Below are positions 10,933 to 23,350 of a DNA stretch of 64,000 bases, piece by piece; position 1 is the stretch's first letter, and the number at the start of each line of letters is the position of its first letter. A program made the translations under genes and the position numbers. The notes beneath the pieces are model-generated. The model did not search any database. It was not told the DNA's origin and worked only from the letters and a program-made list of their open reading frames with translations. Source of the stretch: Breviolum minutum Mf 1.05b.01 (lineage: Eukaryota; Sar; Dinophyceae; Suessiales; Symbiodiniaceae); contig DF239279.1 in NCBI GenBank assembly GCA_000507305.1, forward strand, positions 178,696 through 242,695, given 5' to 3'.

Positions 10933-11450
10933 CTTCTTTACAGCATCTTTCTCAAATCCAAGATCTTATCTGCAGCTACTTGTTCGTCGCTCACACTTGC
11001 TGCGCTGCCCTGTCATTCACGAGGATGTGAATGCGATCGTGAATAGTGTGCATGTGCTATCTTTGACTTAGAATCTCTGAAAAAGACAGAAAGCAAGTCG
11101 GGAACAGTCATGAAAAGCCAGTGCCCAAAGGGATCAATTGAGGAAAATCCACACCTGATGCTCGGTGATATCCAGCATAGTCCCTTCTGGTTCGGATGCG
11201 AGTTGTAGTTGGACCTTGCAAGGCATGGTTTACGATTTCCCCAAAAAATGCCCTATCGCGTTCGGACATGTCTCACATTTTTCCATTGCAAGGGCCATTT
11301 CTCCATTTGTGTTGTTTTGTCCTTACGAACAATCCTTGGGATTGGTTTGCACCTATTTTGAATACGTATTAGATTTCGTTGGTGTATGTGCACATTCAAT
11401 CACATTTCATATATGATTTCATATGTATGCGAATCCGAAAATATACATTA

Positions 11451-13205
11451 TCACTCGATATTACATGAACGTAGCGGTCTGAACGTAGATGTGTTTAGAA
11501 ATGCTTCGTGCCAAGGCACTGGGCCATTGGGTCCACCAACCTGCAACAACACAAATCCCATGAATCTTGGATTGACTACCTTAAACTGCATGATACTTGG
11601 CTCACTAGGCGAAGAGTGTGTTACCAGTTCACCACTTTTCGTCATAAAAAGGTGACTTGTAAAAATTTGTCGACATTTACTATTGACCTGATATTGGTCT
11701 CATTTCCATCTCATTTACCTACAAGCCTACTTGCTACGAAACACCAACTGCCACAGGTTGGGATCCAACAACTTGGACCAACCTCCGAGGGTCTTGGTGC
11801 TTCTGGAGGTCCTTCAAAGCCACTTTGGTAGCCTTGCACTTTGGCCTTAGGAACTGAGCTGCCCCAATCGTGTCGATAGTACCGATGGAAGATGTTGCGG
11901 GCCCCCTTGAGACAAGTTGCGAGGTACTCGGCTTTTTCCTACAAAAGGATAGAGAGTATTGGGTTGTAAACTAGCAGTTGATGGCAAGGTAACTGTTCCA
12001 TTTCATGAACCCGTGTAGAGAAAGGCGAAGAGAGCGAGAAGAGAGAGAGAGAAAGGGTGTGAAGGGAGGATCACTCGGTCTTATGAGTCTTATGTAATCA
12101 AACAACGTGAGAGTCTGCAAAAGCAGGAGAAATCCACTTGCCATTGCGTCCTCTGCTTCTTTCTCGAGCAACTTCCAGGGGTCGTTCCCCACTTCTGGCA
12201 CAAGCTGCAAAGAAAAAAATGTCTTATGAGTGGGAAACCTAAAAAGCTTCGAGTTTGATGTCCTGATTCCAGCCAAAACCATTCACAACTGTCAGTACAG
12301 TCTGGTACCCAATGGCCAGTACGGCTTACCAAGATTTGAGCTTACAAAGCACTGCCTATTTTCCAAGCTGGCAACAGCCCCTAGAATCCCTAGACCTCTC
12401 CGGCACTGCTGACCTTTCAGCTGCTTGTAGGGGCCATACTATATCTTTGGACCATCTTCGCCCTGTGACTCATGACTCTTGAAACTGACAACAACACATT
12501 GAGAACGCACCGTTGCAACGATCTTTGGCTCCGGCCCACCATTCTGGATTTCGCCATCCGCATCTATAGCTCCATTCACCGAGGGCCTTGGTACAAACCA
12601 TCCCAACTGATTCATCACCTCTAAAAATCTACATGAACTTTGCAGTGTAACTTGTGTTTTGGAACATCCCAGGCATCCCCGTGTCACTTCTAGCATCTTC
12701 TAGTCATCTTGTAGTTCTTTGAAGTGTTCCAAACTGGGGTGCAAACACAATCGCTATCAGGCCATGCCCCGGACTGGCAAGAACTGGTGAGATGCTGAGA
12801 TGACGTTGGAGAATGTCATGAGCCAGCCAACTAGTTCTAGATTGGATCTATACCCCCACGCAGAATGGCGTTTTAACCGGTTTATAATGGATTCCTGGTG
12901 ACTGGGACTGAGGTCTTGACCCCATTGGCCCAGCCATAAGGAGGCCACCACTTGCCGTGCTCATCAACACCGGCACCTGGCGTGGATGATGGATAAATGG
13001 TTTGGTTTCAGTGGACTAAGGCTGCTATACTATACAAGACCTCGAAAATCACCATGGATGTGTACATCTCTACCATTGCAAGATGCAGTGCAATCGAAAC
13101 TCATTTGAGAAGGCATTTGTTTTTTCAGCGCTCGTCTTCTTCTTCCATGTTCCTTGGCTCCAGTTGTGATGTCAGTGGCGTGGGTCATGTCAATCATGTT
13201 TCCAT
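11451..13205 (-). CDS. Unidentified multi-exon gene with a textbook GC-AG intron
   Basis: Strong exons are 13074-13205 (DGNMIDMTHATDITTGAKEH, donor GTAGAG), 12511-12606 (GWFVPRPSVNGAIDADGEIQ, donor GTGCGT), 12248-12301 (TVLTVVNGFGWNQDIKLE), 12142-12204 (LVPEVGNDPWKLLEKEAED) and 11783-11938 (EKAEYLATCLKGARNIFHRY, PPEAPRPSE, donor GTTGGT). A last exon from 11540 follows TTGTGTTGTTGCAG. The 12142-12204 exon sits between the acceptor TTTTTTTCTTTGCAG and a GCAAGT donor. Exons 12301 to 11783 are all phase 0 and join cleanly; the joins further upstream are not proven. No domain, signal peptide or membrane helix was recognised. The protein looks soluble and mixed alpha/beta. The last exon is open in three frames, so the C-terminus is uncertain. 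Confidence 0.5.
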
Positions 13206-14018
13206 CTGATACCGTGAACTTGGAACAAAGGTGGATTCTCTCACCCAGCCACTGCATCCAGTGCCATGGAATAAGAAGGAATATATGTCCACTAGGTGAC
13301 TAGGTGTATGACTACCGCGCTCTTCGTGTTGATGGGCATGCCATCCTACAAGGATTGCGCTTGCACGTCTGAAAGCCAGTGAAGCAAGTCCAATTCAAAG
13401 TACCGGCATCTACAGTCATCTCGATTCTGTCCGCCTGTGGGATACCAGTCTGCACTCTCCTTCAAGGAAACGTCTGCACGCTATCACCGAAGGCTGACTA
13501 CAACAGCCGACCTCTGGATGAGACCACCAAAAGCTGCCATTGGCAAGGACACCAGCCCCTGAAAAATACTCCGCCCACCTCAGATTGAGAAAGGTGAGAT
13601 TCAGAAAATAGGTGTCATAAACACTCTTACTTAACAGATACGGATACTTCTCTGGATTCAGGGAACTTCAACTGGGGGCTACAAACTTAGATGCAGCAAG
13701 TGAGAAGTGGCATTGATAATTTTATGATTTGTGTACACACATAGAATGTTTTATCAATAATGCTTGATGATGTTTCCAGATCTCCTGTCGCAGGCATAAG
13801 ATCTTGGGTGGAAAGTGTTTTCAAATTTCAGTGAAGGCTGTCAATGTCTGCCCACTTGCAAATATGCTGAAAAAATATCCAGAAACATGTTCAGGCCAGC
13901 CACGATGAATAGAAAAGGCAAATGCTCATCCGCGGCCCTGCTGTACTCTCCGGTGGAACAGCATGCCTCAATTTCAAGTCATCTTTAGTGAACAAAAGAA
14001 ATCTTCAAGCCGGAGCTG

Positions 14019-14950
14019 CTAAGATCGTGGCTCCTCTCCAAATAATGGCAAGCAGTCTCCATGATGCATCTTTATCATGCGACCCTCAACCTCGATCTTC
14101 CGCGGGGCACCCAAAGAAAGGCACACCTCATTTTCACGAGGTGAGTATTATTGGATACAAACTCACCACAAGCTTGCTCTCCAAACCACCTATGGTCCCA
14201 CTGTTCCTTTCTTACTACCTCCAAAACTGGATCCTTTCTAACATAACAAAATGTTCACTCACAAAACACTTCCTTCAGATGTTGCTCAGGTCAACAAGCC
14301 TGGCGGCATCGGTGGCGATGCGAACGCACGCGGCTGGTTCCTCAAGGCATGGCCAGCTTATGACATCTCATTGTATCAGTTTCATGACTTCACTTCATGT
14401 TTTCTTTGATCAATAGATGCATCTCATGTTTTTTGTTGATCTTTGTCAAGCCACCATCAGGATAGTAGTTCAGGATGATTTGGATCAAAGCTAATTCCTG
14501 GGCCAATAGGACTACCCTCAACTCGTAATCTCTGATCACAATTTTCATCCGCTTATCCACCTCAGCCGGCATCGTCTTCTGGGCGATACCAATAAGTACA
14601 TCGACCTCACCCAAAAAACTCAGGTAGAATATGAAGAGAAACGGGAAGAAATTTAAGAATAGAAAGAAACCCACCTCGACCTCGTGCATTGTTTCTAGCA
14701 TGGTTTCATCTACTCTTCAAGCTCCTTTATTGAAGACCAGGCGGCTACTGGTGTCAGTGCAGTCCAAGGCCATGCAAATGCAAAGGAGCATCCCTGCAGG
14801 CCAGCGACCAATCATGTTACTCACCTGTTACTGCATGTTGCCCCAAATGAATCCATGGCTGTTATTTCAACTCCAAAAGTGGGTACAGTACAGAGATTGG
14901 ATCTGAGATGCTGTATGGAATTGCTTGACATGTTTGATCTACTGAAAGCC
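14019..14950 (-). CDS. Unidentified multi-exon gene
   Basis: Candidate exons on the minus strand: from 14950 after CACATTCTACAG (two open frames, SVDQTCQAIPYSISDPIS or SRSNMSSNSIQHLRS); a short exon ending 14675 (MLETMHEVE, donor GTGGGT); from 14605 (VDVLIGIAQKTMPAEVDKRM, ELRVVLLAQELALIQIIL); near 14290-14340 (CVRIATDAARLVDLSNI); and 14019-14126 (VCLSLGAPRKIEVEGRM, ending in a stop). The intron between the second and third is a 69-nt pyrimidine-rich GT-AG, phase 0. The helical, charged middle part suggests a coiled or solenoid protein. No family recognised. Confidence 0.42.
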
Positions 14951-15747
14951 CTGTAGAATGTGTGCTTTAAATTAAATATCTCCCACAAAAAAAAACAGGC
15001 ACCTCCTGCGATTTGAAGTCCAACCTTTTCACCGTTCAGCATTTCACCGGTTCAAAACAAGTTGGCTGCTTGTTGGCTGCGAGTGCTGCTTGCAGAAAAG
15101 AGACATGGATCTGCCTGCCCACCACCGGAAGTCTGGATGCTCCCCCATGGTCAAGATGAAAGACAGCTGCGACTGCAGAGCAACTTGTAAGGTACACTGA
15201 GGGGTGTCTCTGCATGAGTAGGCATAACCTGGTCTACCACCGAAATCGCCTTTTTTTCCAGCTTTCTGATGCTGTATGACTTGTTGGGCCTGGATGTCTA
15301 GTACGTCTGAGAACTTGGTATACCACTATCTGCCTCCAACAAGCAGGACTCTTCCAGGAGGTTCAGAACTTGGCCAAATTCCACCTGAGAACAAAAGTCT
15401 TCACTCTCTCACCGTTGATTGCCATCAAAAGTCATGGGTTTCCTCTGTTGAATTGTCATGAGTTTTGGCTCAAATTACGCAAGGATCCTTTTAAACATTT
15501 AAACTACCATAACGCGAAGTTGCCTCCGAGAAGTAATTGACAAATTAATCAAGCAGATTGGGCTATATCAGTCAGTGCTGTATAGGCCAAAAAGGGCAAG
15601 GCAACACAACGTGCACTTTGCACCAATTCTCATACACAGACTATGTACAGACAAGAATGGGAAGACAGTCAACGCAAATGCTTCATCTCAGGGAGCTTGA
15701 TCTCGATGCATTGGATTCCATCACAAATCCAGAAAATTCCATGGCCA

Positions 15748-16689
15748 TCATCTAAGCCGGTGTTGTCCAAGAAGGCATCCTTCACTAATAAGATCTTCTG
15801 CCCCACAGCAAGACCATGTGCAAGGCACATGGCCAATGATGCAAAGACGTAGATTTCCAGGTCCAGGACGAGCCCCAAGACCTTCGGCCCAATGACCTTT
15901 GGAGCCCCAACCTTTGAAGCCTAGACCTTTAGCCCAGTAACCACCACCTCGATAGACCCGTGCGCTGCGTTGAATGGCCGTGCATCCACCAATGCTTCGC
16001 CAAGCGGCACGAGCATAACTTTGCAACTGCTGGAGTTCCACTCGGCTCCAGTCGCTCGTTTGGCGAGGTAAAAAATCACCTGGATGGATGGCACAGTCCA
16101 TCTCTCCGCTCTCATCACAAAGCTCTCCACAAGAAGTACAACGCTTAGTGACTGCTGTGGAGGTCTGGGTCTTGCACCTACCACGTTCCCATTTCCTCTG
16201 CTTTTGCCACCTTCGTGCAAATAGCATCTTCCAATCAATTGCTAGAGTTTGGGCTGCTGAAGGTGGCTGTAGCATCTCGGTTTCCTCGCAACAGGGGCTC
16301 TCCATAGGCTGGTCTTGGAGTCCCAGCTGCAAGCTGGAAACATTGGAGAGGATTGGACATCCCAGAGGATAGGTGCAAACGGATGAATACATGGATGGAA
16401 AGTGGAGGATGCACAGCTTCTGCCAAATCGTGTTCTCCCGATTCAAAGTATCCCATAGAGCCTTGGAGGAATTTTCACAACGGCAAACTTCCATGACATC
16501 AAGGCATGACATAGTTCTCAACCACAATTCAGCAGGAAGTGGCAAACTGTCAAGGTCAAATCTCACCACAACCAGCGCAGCTCGAGAGGGTTCGATCAAG
16601 GGCGAGTTGGACTTGCCGGTGGCCTTCTTTGAGGTTCGATGTTCTCGATGCGGAACCACATCTCGTGCCCGGCCCTTTTTATGGGGCAT
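15748..16689 (-). CDS. F-box protein with a C-terminal split CHORD-like zinc-binding signature
   Basis: One uninterrupted 313-codon reading frame starts at MPHKKGRARD; the upstream in-frame residues belong to the leader. An F-box lies at about residues 45-95 (LPLPAELWLRTMSCLDVMEV, then NTIWQKLCILHFP), the motif that docks on SKP1 in SCF ubiquitin ligases. The C-terminus carries CTSCG, then CAIHPG, and after a long insertion TWSCCG, EGC and GQH. The order C-x2-C, C-x2-HPG, WSCC, GC, H matches the CHORD zinc-binding pattern (established knowledge), but HPG and WSCC are here about 80 residues apart and the insertion includes a Gly/Lys/Trp-rich run (KGLGFKGWGSKGHWAEG). A substrate-recruiting role in ubiquitination is inferred. 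A pyrimidine-rich AG lies 28 nt upstream of the ATG. Confidence 0.7.
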   Translation of the reverse strand: MPHKKGRARDVVPHREHRTSKKATGKSNSPLIEPSRAALVVVRFDLDSLPLPAELWLRTMSCLDVMEVCRCENSSKALWDTLNRENTIWQKLCILHFPSMYSSVCTYPLGCPILSNVSSLQLGLQDQPMESPCCEETEMLQPPSAAQTLAIDWKMLFARRWQKQRKWERGRCKTQTSTAVTKRCTSCGELCDESGEMDCAIHPGDFLPRQTSDWSRVELQQLQSYARAAWRSIGGCTAIQRSARVYRGGGYWAKGLGFKGWGSKGHWAEGLGARPGPGNLRLCIIGHVPCTWSCCGAEDLISEGCLLGQHRLR

Positions 16690-16717
16690 CTTGCTGTTGA
16701 CTTGGGATTTTGAGAAG

Positions 16718-16731
16718 CTGAAAAAACACAC
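16718..16731 (-). promoter_or_regulatory. Probable spliced-leader trans-splice acceptor of the F-box gene
   Basis: The minus strand reads GTGTGTGTTTTTTCAG, then 28 nt of leader, then the ATG at 16689. With no exon visible immediately upstream in frame, this is best read as the trans-splice acceptor rather than a cis-intron end (inference). Confidence 0.5.
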
Positions 16732-17583
16732 ACATCAAACAACAGTGCAATTCCTGAAATCGGATAATCCATCATGGAAAAAAAACATCCATTTACACCA
16801 AACACCCCAAGCATTGTTTGTTTTTCATTCATTTCTGGGAAACCAGCCACCTCAAGTCAGTTCCCTTCCAGCTGAAGACCTTGCCTGAAGGCAAGGTCTT
16901 CTGAAAAGCTGGCCTCCATCCAGGCTGCAGAAAAGTGGGTGTCACAATGGTCCACATTGACATGGGTCACTTTTCACACAAAAATCGGGTTTTCTTAGGA
17001 GCCTGATTTACCCTTTGCAATGGAAGGCTCCTTGCACCTGCAGGCCAATGAAACAATTTTATGAAAATAAGGAAGTACTTAGAGAGCTACATGATGACAT
17101 AGCATGCCATATCGCGTTTGATGAACCTTTGAAACAAAGCAATTGTAATGACCCCCCAATTTTTCAATACGTCTCAATACCGGTCCAGAATTAGGACGTA
17201 CATGAAAAAATTGATGGCCCAACAAGCTGCTGGCAAGCAAACCTCCTACCAACCTTCCACATCTGAGATTTTGAAAAAAAACTGTTGTTGAACCATAACA
17301 CAGCAACAGCCAAGCGCAATCTCCGGTTTGACTGAATTAGGTGCATGTTCATGTAGGCAAAAAGATGCACAACCAAAAATATTCTGCGCCGCTGTGATTT
17401 GGAAGCAAAATTCTGCCCTCCCTTATACATCTGGGTTCTTGAAGAGTGCAAAGAAATACTGATTTTGGCCTGGAACAGGCCTTCATAGCGAGAAAAGCCT
17501 ATATCTTTTCGTAGAGGATTTTCAATCTCCTATAGAGTAAGGAAGCTTCGCTACAACGCAGCAGAAGTGTTTACGTTACTTAC

Positions 17584-18975
17584 CATCTGAGTGTCTGGCT
17601 CCTTCCAGTATGCCTTGATTTCCTTAATCAAGTTTGGGGATACGTGAAGGCTCTTCTCGTGTGTTCTCGTCCCTTTTTTGCAGGCCGCAGAGCAGAAACA
17701 CCTTAAGCTCCCGACCTTGTTGGAGTGTGTCTTTGCATAGAAGTCTTGAAACTCTTCCCATGTGTAAGCGCACCTCAGATAAGTGGATCATTTCTCAATA
17801 TCACTCAGAGAAGCTAAGAACATGGAACAAGAAAGAAGGGCTCCGGCCCATCGATCGGGTCTATCCGCCGGCGATTTCGCGACATTCCATCACCTGGTTC
17901 CTCTTTGAAACATGTTGGAACAAACACTGACAGGCCCAAATTCAATGAAAAAGCGGATGATAATGAATGATAAGCGGTAGATTGGATACATACAATGCAA
18001 TCTCTGTCACCCATGACTGTTCTGTTGATGATGTAGGCACATGGTCGCACAACTATCCTCCCGTGAGGTTGTTGGGCCAAGAAAAGGCTGCAGCTTGGTT
18101 CGGAGAAATTCTCAGCTTCGGAACTCATGCTGATGCTGGCAAACAAGCCAGTGAGGCGGGAAGGCCATTCGATGCCTCGCGGCCTGAGAATTTCTTCTTC
18201 CGGCAGCCGGTTACTGTATTATGTCTGAGGGTGATCCACTTGACTAGGGGCCGTGCCAATCATCAGGTCTGTCCGGATGATGTGGGTTGTTCAACTGCCA
18301 ACATATGGGGATAGATTGCACAACATTGGTAGTAAGGCATGTGATTCCAATCTGAACCTCTGAAGCCAATCACCTGCCATTATTCTCAGTACAAGTTCAA
18401 CCAAACAACTCACACACCTCGTAGTACAAAGCGTTGCGTGCTGTGGGGTGCCACCTAAACAGCCAGGTAGATGGCGAGACATCAACTCACATGATCCAAC
18501 ATTTTGGCATCCACGTAGAGTCTTGGCCAATCACTGTAAGCCCCTCGCAAGCTTGTCCCAGACTTGAATGGCGGGACGGGTTTAAGCGGAGCCATTCGTT
18601 TTCGACTGGGTATTGATCCAGCCTCCGAAGGGTGTCCAGTGAACCTTGATTTGGTTTTTTTCTGTAGGCTTGACGGTTTGACAATCTGTTTTTGGGGGTC
18701 CTTAATTCTGAAACAGACCCCTTTCATCCCACGTCTTAGGACCGAGATTGTAATCTTTGCCCCACCTGATAGCCTGGAACTACACGTTCATAGGTTTTGG
18801 ACCTTCTGGCACCTCAAGATGCAGCCATGTGGAAAAACCTAGAAACCAAAACAAAAGATCAAGAAAAAGTATAGTTCCACAATTACACCCTGAAACATCA
18901 AAATGTCATCAAACCTATGTTCCCTGTTCGCATTTCTTCGGGTCAACGTCTTCAAAACACCAAGCAGCTCTCAGA
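17584..18975 (-). CDS. Unidentified multi-exon gene with cysteine-containing C-terminal exon
   Basis: Exons supported by both splice sites or phase: from 18975 (LRAAWCFEDVDPKKCEQ), 18766-18812 (RRSKTYERVVPGYQ), 18491-18644 (LDTLRRLDQYPVENEWLRLN, DSTWMPKCWI, donor GTGAGT), 18418-18454 (WHPTARNALYYE, donor GTGTGT), 18263-18373 (VIGFRGSDWNHMPYYQCC), 17994-18123 (HGRIVVRPCAYIINRTVMGD, donor GTATGT) and 17584-17773 (TWEEFQDFYAKTHSNK, CFCSAACKKG, donor GTAAGT). The joins 18491/18454 and 18418/18373 are phase-consistent; the others are not all proven. The last exon has a CxCxxxC cluster and continues beyond 17584. A hydrophobic open stretch at 17191-17451 may be the next exon. I do not recognise the family. 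Confidence 0.52.
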
Positions 18976-19486
18976 CTCCCCCGAGAGGAAATCATGAGGT
19001 TCCGAGTTTAGACCATCAGGCAAAGGCCAGTGGATCCAATCCAGGATGGTCTGAGATGCAGGAGTTGGACAAATAAAAATTCGAGACAAAATCAGAAATC
19101 AGAAAATATTGAAAAACCCCATGGAAAAAAAAACCTTTTATGTCTATCAGAGGGGGCATAATATGGAAATCTTCCGAAGTTTTCACTGTGCCTCATTCCA
19201 TTCTATCTCTGTCTATTTTCCCCTGCCTGCTTCACCGCACCACCAAATCCTCAGCTATGACAGCAAACTCTTGCTGTGTGGAATGCCGAGGTTGCTATTC
19301 AACCAAGCTTCGAAGAATCCAAGCTGCAACGTCCTGCGGGCATAGCTGTCATAGCATTTTTCCAATACAGGAGAAGTATCTGAGCATGCAACGAAATTAG
19401 GACCAAATTGAATCACTTGAGATGTTCAAAAGCAAACACATCCATAGATCGCAACTTGGGGCTGACATTGGGGATCATCCCTTTCC

Positions 19487-19610
19487 TCAGTCCTCCACGG
19501 GGTCAGTGCTTTCGATGTTTGGATCTTGGTGTACCAACTGATTGGAACAAAATTGTTGGAAACGGAAGGCTGAGGCAGCTACATCCCACTCTCGAACGCA
19601 ATTGGGCACC
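19487..19610 (-). CDS. Candidate exon, unidentified
   Basis: Preceded by CCTCCAGTCAG, the minus strand reads VPNCVREWDVAASAFRFQQF followed by an acidic end (ESTDPVED) and a stop. Protein-like composition with the cluster orientation; a second frame is also open. Neighbouring 19.62-20.20 kb shows nothing firm. Confidence 0.35.
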
Positions 19611-20208
19611 CTGACTGGAGGCAAACTGAAACATAAAGGTCAGAAAGATGTTGTTGAAACAGCAAACTCAGGAATCATATTGTACATCTATAGAATCTAT
19701 GCATAAAATCCATAGTATTTTACAACGTCCATTTGTCTACACTGAATTCTTGAAGATGTACCACAAATTGGTAGCGTTTGTATCATGCAGATGCATCTTA
19801 AATCCTGCCAAAACACGGATGGAGCGGCCACAAAGCTCACATCCAAGGAAGCATTCAAAACCCCCGGCATGGCGAGATGCAAAAAAAAAAACGGAGTGGT
19901 ACTTGCGATTTGTTAATCAAATTGGCTTCAATGTTGGTAATCATTGGTAATCATGGTTCAAAGTAATTGTACTACCATTCATACCCACAATCCGCGAGCA
20001 ACATATTGTATTGAAAGTGTAGACAATGACTATACATTGTCGATCTCCTGCTCTTTTGGTATAAAATACGCTATCACGCCATGTCTCTCACCTAACTATT
20101 GCGCTGCGTGGCGTTGGCTTTGTTCAGAAGTACACAGTCAGCATTGAGCCTTAAGCATATAAGAGGTGTTCCACTACAGTCTGGGACATAGTTTTAGGCA
20201 GAGCCTAC

Positions 20209-21106
20209 ATGATCAGTGCGGACAACATTGTTCCTCCAACACAAGCTGCCAAGAGAATCCGTCGTGCCTTTTTCAGTTGCACCTCTTAGCTCAGCTTTGT
20301 CCTCTCCCCCGGACATCCCACTTCATCCTGGATGAGGTTGTCAACCTGGAGCGTAGCAGGAGAACTTGTGGCAATTAACAGGGAAACACATAGGCCTCAA
20401 AATTGCAGCTGAGTGACATAGTCATCCATGGCATTGTCAACATCTTCAATGGCAGACTCGACAACAGCCATAGCAATGCTATCTGCCAAGAACGGCCAAA
20501 TCACCTTCCAGGCTGGTGCATCGGTTACCAACATGCGACCTATGACTGTTTGGACCACTGAAAAAAACATTTCTTCTGGAAAAGATGAATCAGATATATC
20601 TTGAATACTTGTGAATCACATCAACATGGAAGCTGGCCGATGATCATTTGTTATGTATACAGTATACATACTAAGAAAATCATGTTAGGTATGATATCTA
20701 CTATGCGTCATCATATACCATGAATCTTACCCTCAATAGACCATGCAAACTCTCTATCCATCAACTAAGGCACCAACCCATGTGGCTGTCCGGCTGCCTG
20801 GACCACTTTGGATCCCTGCTTCTCGGGTTGCCATGCAATGATGGGCAAAACGAGCACCTGAAATTTTTTTGGAACAGCCCACGAAAAGAAAACATTTAAA
20901 AAAAATAGTAAAAAATTATACCAAATTTGCTGGTGCAAAATTTAGCCAGATCTCATTGAAAAGTTGGAGAAAAAAATGGGAAAAGAAAAAAACAAAACAT
21001 CAAGATGGGAGTGGTCAAGGAACGATATCTTTCCAGCTCCAGCACCCTCTGTGCCGGCAACGATGCCACTCGCCAGCCCTGCCCATTGAAGCACTGTAGG
21101 ATTCAG
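20209..21106 (-). CDS. Putative membrane protein, multi-exon, unidentified
   Basis: Four exons: from 21106 after TGTGTACTTTTCACAG (LNPTVLQWAGLASGIVAGTE), from 20857 after AAAAAATTTCAG (VLVLPIIAWQPEKQGSKV), from 20557 after TGTTTTTTTCAG (DAPAWKVIWPFLADSIAMAV, ESAIEDVDNAMDDY) and 20209-20282 (KKARRILLAACVGGTMLSAL, donor GTAGGC). Three of them contain hydrophobic stretches long enough for membrane segments. The WPFLAD stretch loosely recalls the start of SMP lipid-transfer domains that follow membrane hairpins, but this is too weak to name it. Confidence 0.45.
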
Positions 21107-22459
21107 CTGTGAAAAGTACACAGACAGTATACAAATCAAATGGATACAATATAAAAGTCATATCATATCATAGCATATATTATATTAGATGAAATCTCGC
21201 GGCGCACCAGGGTCAAAAGCGTTGTAAAGCGTTGTAAAGCTATGGCTGATGTCAAACAAACATCAGCCAGGGCCACACCCAATGAATCTATCCAGTTTTG
21301 AAACAGATCAGAACCAAGTCACAGTGCCCTCAAACAGTAATGATAACAATCTGCTGTGGACGGTCATCTCACCTAGAATGACGATGAGCCTTGCAAAATG
21401 ATAGAACCGTCATTGAATCATTATGTAATGCAAATCACTCTGACGCTTCACGGACCACTCAACCTGCAAATCACAACACCAATGAAACAATGTAAGTTTG
21501 AACACAATCTCGAGTCTGAAGACAATCATCAAGGTTCAAGTCAAGTTTTCAAGGCTGGCCTCTTGACGATCTCTTATGCACAAATAATTATCAGACATTG
21601 AAGACTGGATTTCGGTTTCTTGCCGGAAAGAAAAGACTGCAAGCATTGCACAACACTCCAACAAAGGGCATGACCTCATCCTCTGACTCGCTATGGTCAG
21701 GCTCCTGTTCATGGTGGATAATGTGAATCGTGTTCAACTAGTGGTGAAACGCAGCTCGTGGCTGTGAAACTGCGCAGCTGTTCGAATGCGTCCTTCCGTC
21801 TCACAGGCGTTGTCCATGCTTGCTTTGCCTCCATCAAAGTTGTGGAGAGAAGATTGCACAACTAAGAATTCACCGCAGTTCTATCTTCCAAACATGTCCT
21901 TGACAAAAGAAAACTGCAAAAGGACACATGTTTCTCAAACCGGAGCTGCTTTGGCCTTCTGGTCAGCATTCTTTGCACCGGAAAAACAGCTAGGTACTCG
22001 ACAGTCGAACGGTTTTTCTCCAGCTAGGCATACATCTGATACACCAAAGAGATGACCCTATTCATCCCATATTTTTTTCTAAACAAGACAGACAGCTCAA
22101 ATGGATCTCAACCAAGTGACCTTTCCGTCACCATAGGTCATCCGAAGTTCGTGTTCGAATAGTAGCAGCTTGTCTGTGGCAGACTGCACCTTATCCATGG
22201 CGGATTTGTCAAACGATCAAATCATCCACCAGCGAAATGATATCCAAACGTTTGATTTGATACTCAGAAAACTCAATTGATGATTAGTTGGGGAAATGTA
22301 CTGCAAACTTTCTGGGAGAGCTGCTTCGGTCAGAAAGGTTTGAAAGGAATTATCCCTCATGCTCGCGGATGGTGGAGTCAGGAAGGAAATGGAAGTTTGT
22401 CAAAGTTGCCGAACTTGTGAAGAGAGAGATGATGCAAATTACCCTCATCCACACTGTCC

Positions 22460-23350
22460 TTGTATGTCCCGCACCATCCGAGTCAATGTTGTATCCTCTA
22501 CCAACGGCTCAACTTCGCGAAGTTGACGAGGTGGTGTATCTGTCATGGAAATCGACATCAACTTGATCAGCTGGAAAGGTGATCAAAGTCTCGTGCCTTC
22601 AACAGGATCAACGACTTTACTTGGTATTGTATCCAACTGCTTCACCGAATCTCCTTGGATAACAGCCGAAAAAAATCATGGCATGCTTGTTTTTTAATAT
22701 CATGGTCAACTCGGCAACTGGGATCATGCTTTTTTGGAAGCCTCCCTACCTTTCATTGAAAGGGTTGTTGTAATCTCAGGAATCTGGGGATTCTGGGATT
22801 GGATATGACAAACTGATAATAGGCCTATCAAAATCTTGCTGAAACTCACCTGCTAAGGCCAGAGCATACGGTGAAAGTCCATGGTTTTACGGGTCATATC
22901 AGAACTTGGACGCAGGCTGGTCATATTTTCCGTCCGAGATTCCAACAATTTGCTCCAAAACAAAATCCACGAGCTGGTCAGCCTTTTGTGAAAAAGATGC
23001 AAAAAAAAAACATGCCATAGAGTCATAGAGAAATCAAAAAAATTGAAGCGCCCCAAGTCTAAATGACTTTCACAACTCTCTACCTTAGTGCTAAATCTTT
23101 GGGAAATTCTTGGTTTGCATCCAGCCTGGCTGGCAACCTTTGACGAGTTCTGCCTTGGTATGTCCACTTCTAAGTAGGGTCGTGCAAACCATTATTTTGT
23201 CGTGATGACTCTGGAATCATGGGTTTTGGGGCCCTACAAAATCACAGACCTGACCCAAATTGGTTCAATCCTCAAACTCACTCGTAGTCTCAAAAAAATC
23301 AGATTCACAGCCCCGTTTCTTTTGAACCAATTGCCAAGAATATACTGTAC
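22460..23350 (-). CDS. Candidate exons downstream of the arginine-rich protein gene
   Basis: The exon 22901-22982 follows GCATCTTTTTCACAAAAG and reads ADQLVDFVLEQIVGISDGKY. An exon from 22570 follows ACCTTTCCAG and reads LIKLMSISMTDTPPRQLREV, VEDTTLTRMVRDIQ. An exon near 23260-23340 after TTTTGGTACAG reads YSWQLVQKKRGCESDFFETT. All are on the minus strand and may belong to the gene beginning at 24667, but the joins are not phase-proven and would need GA donors. Function unknown. Confidence 0.4.
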
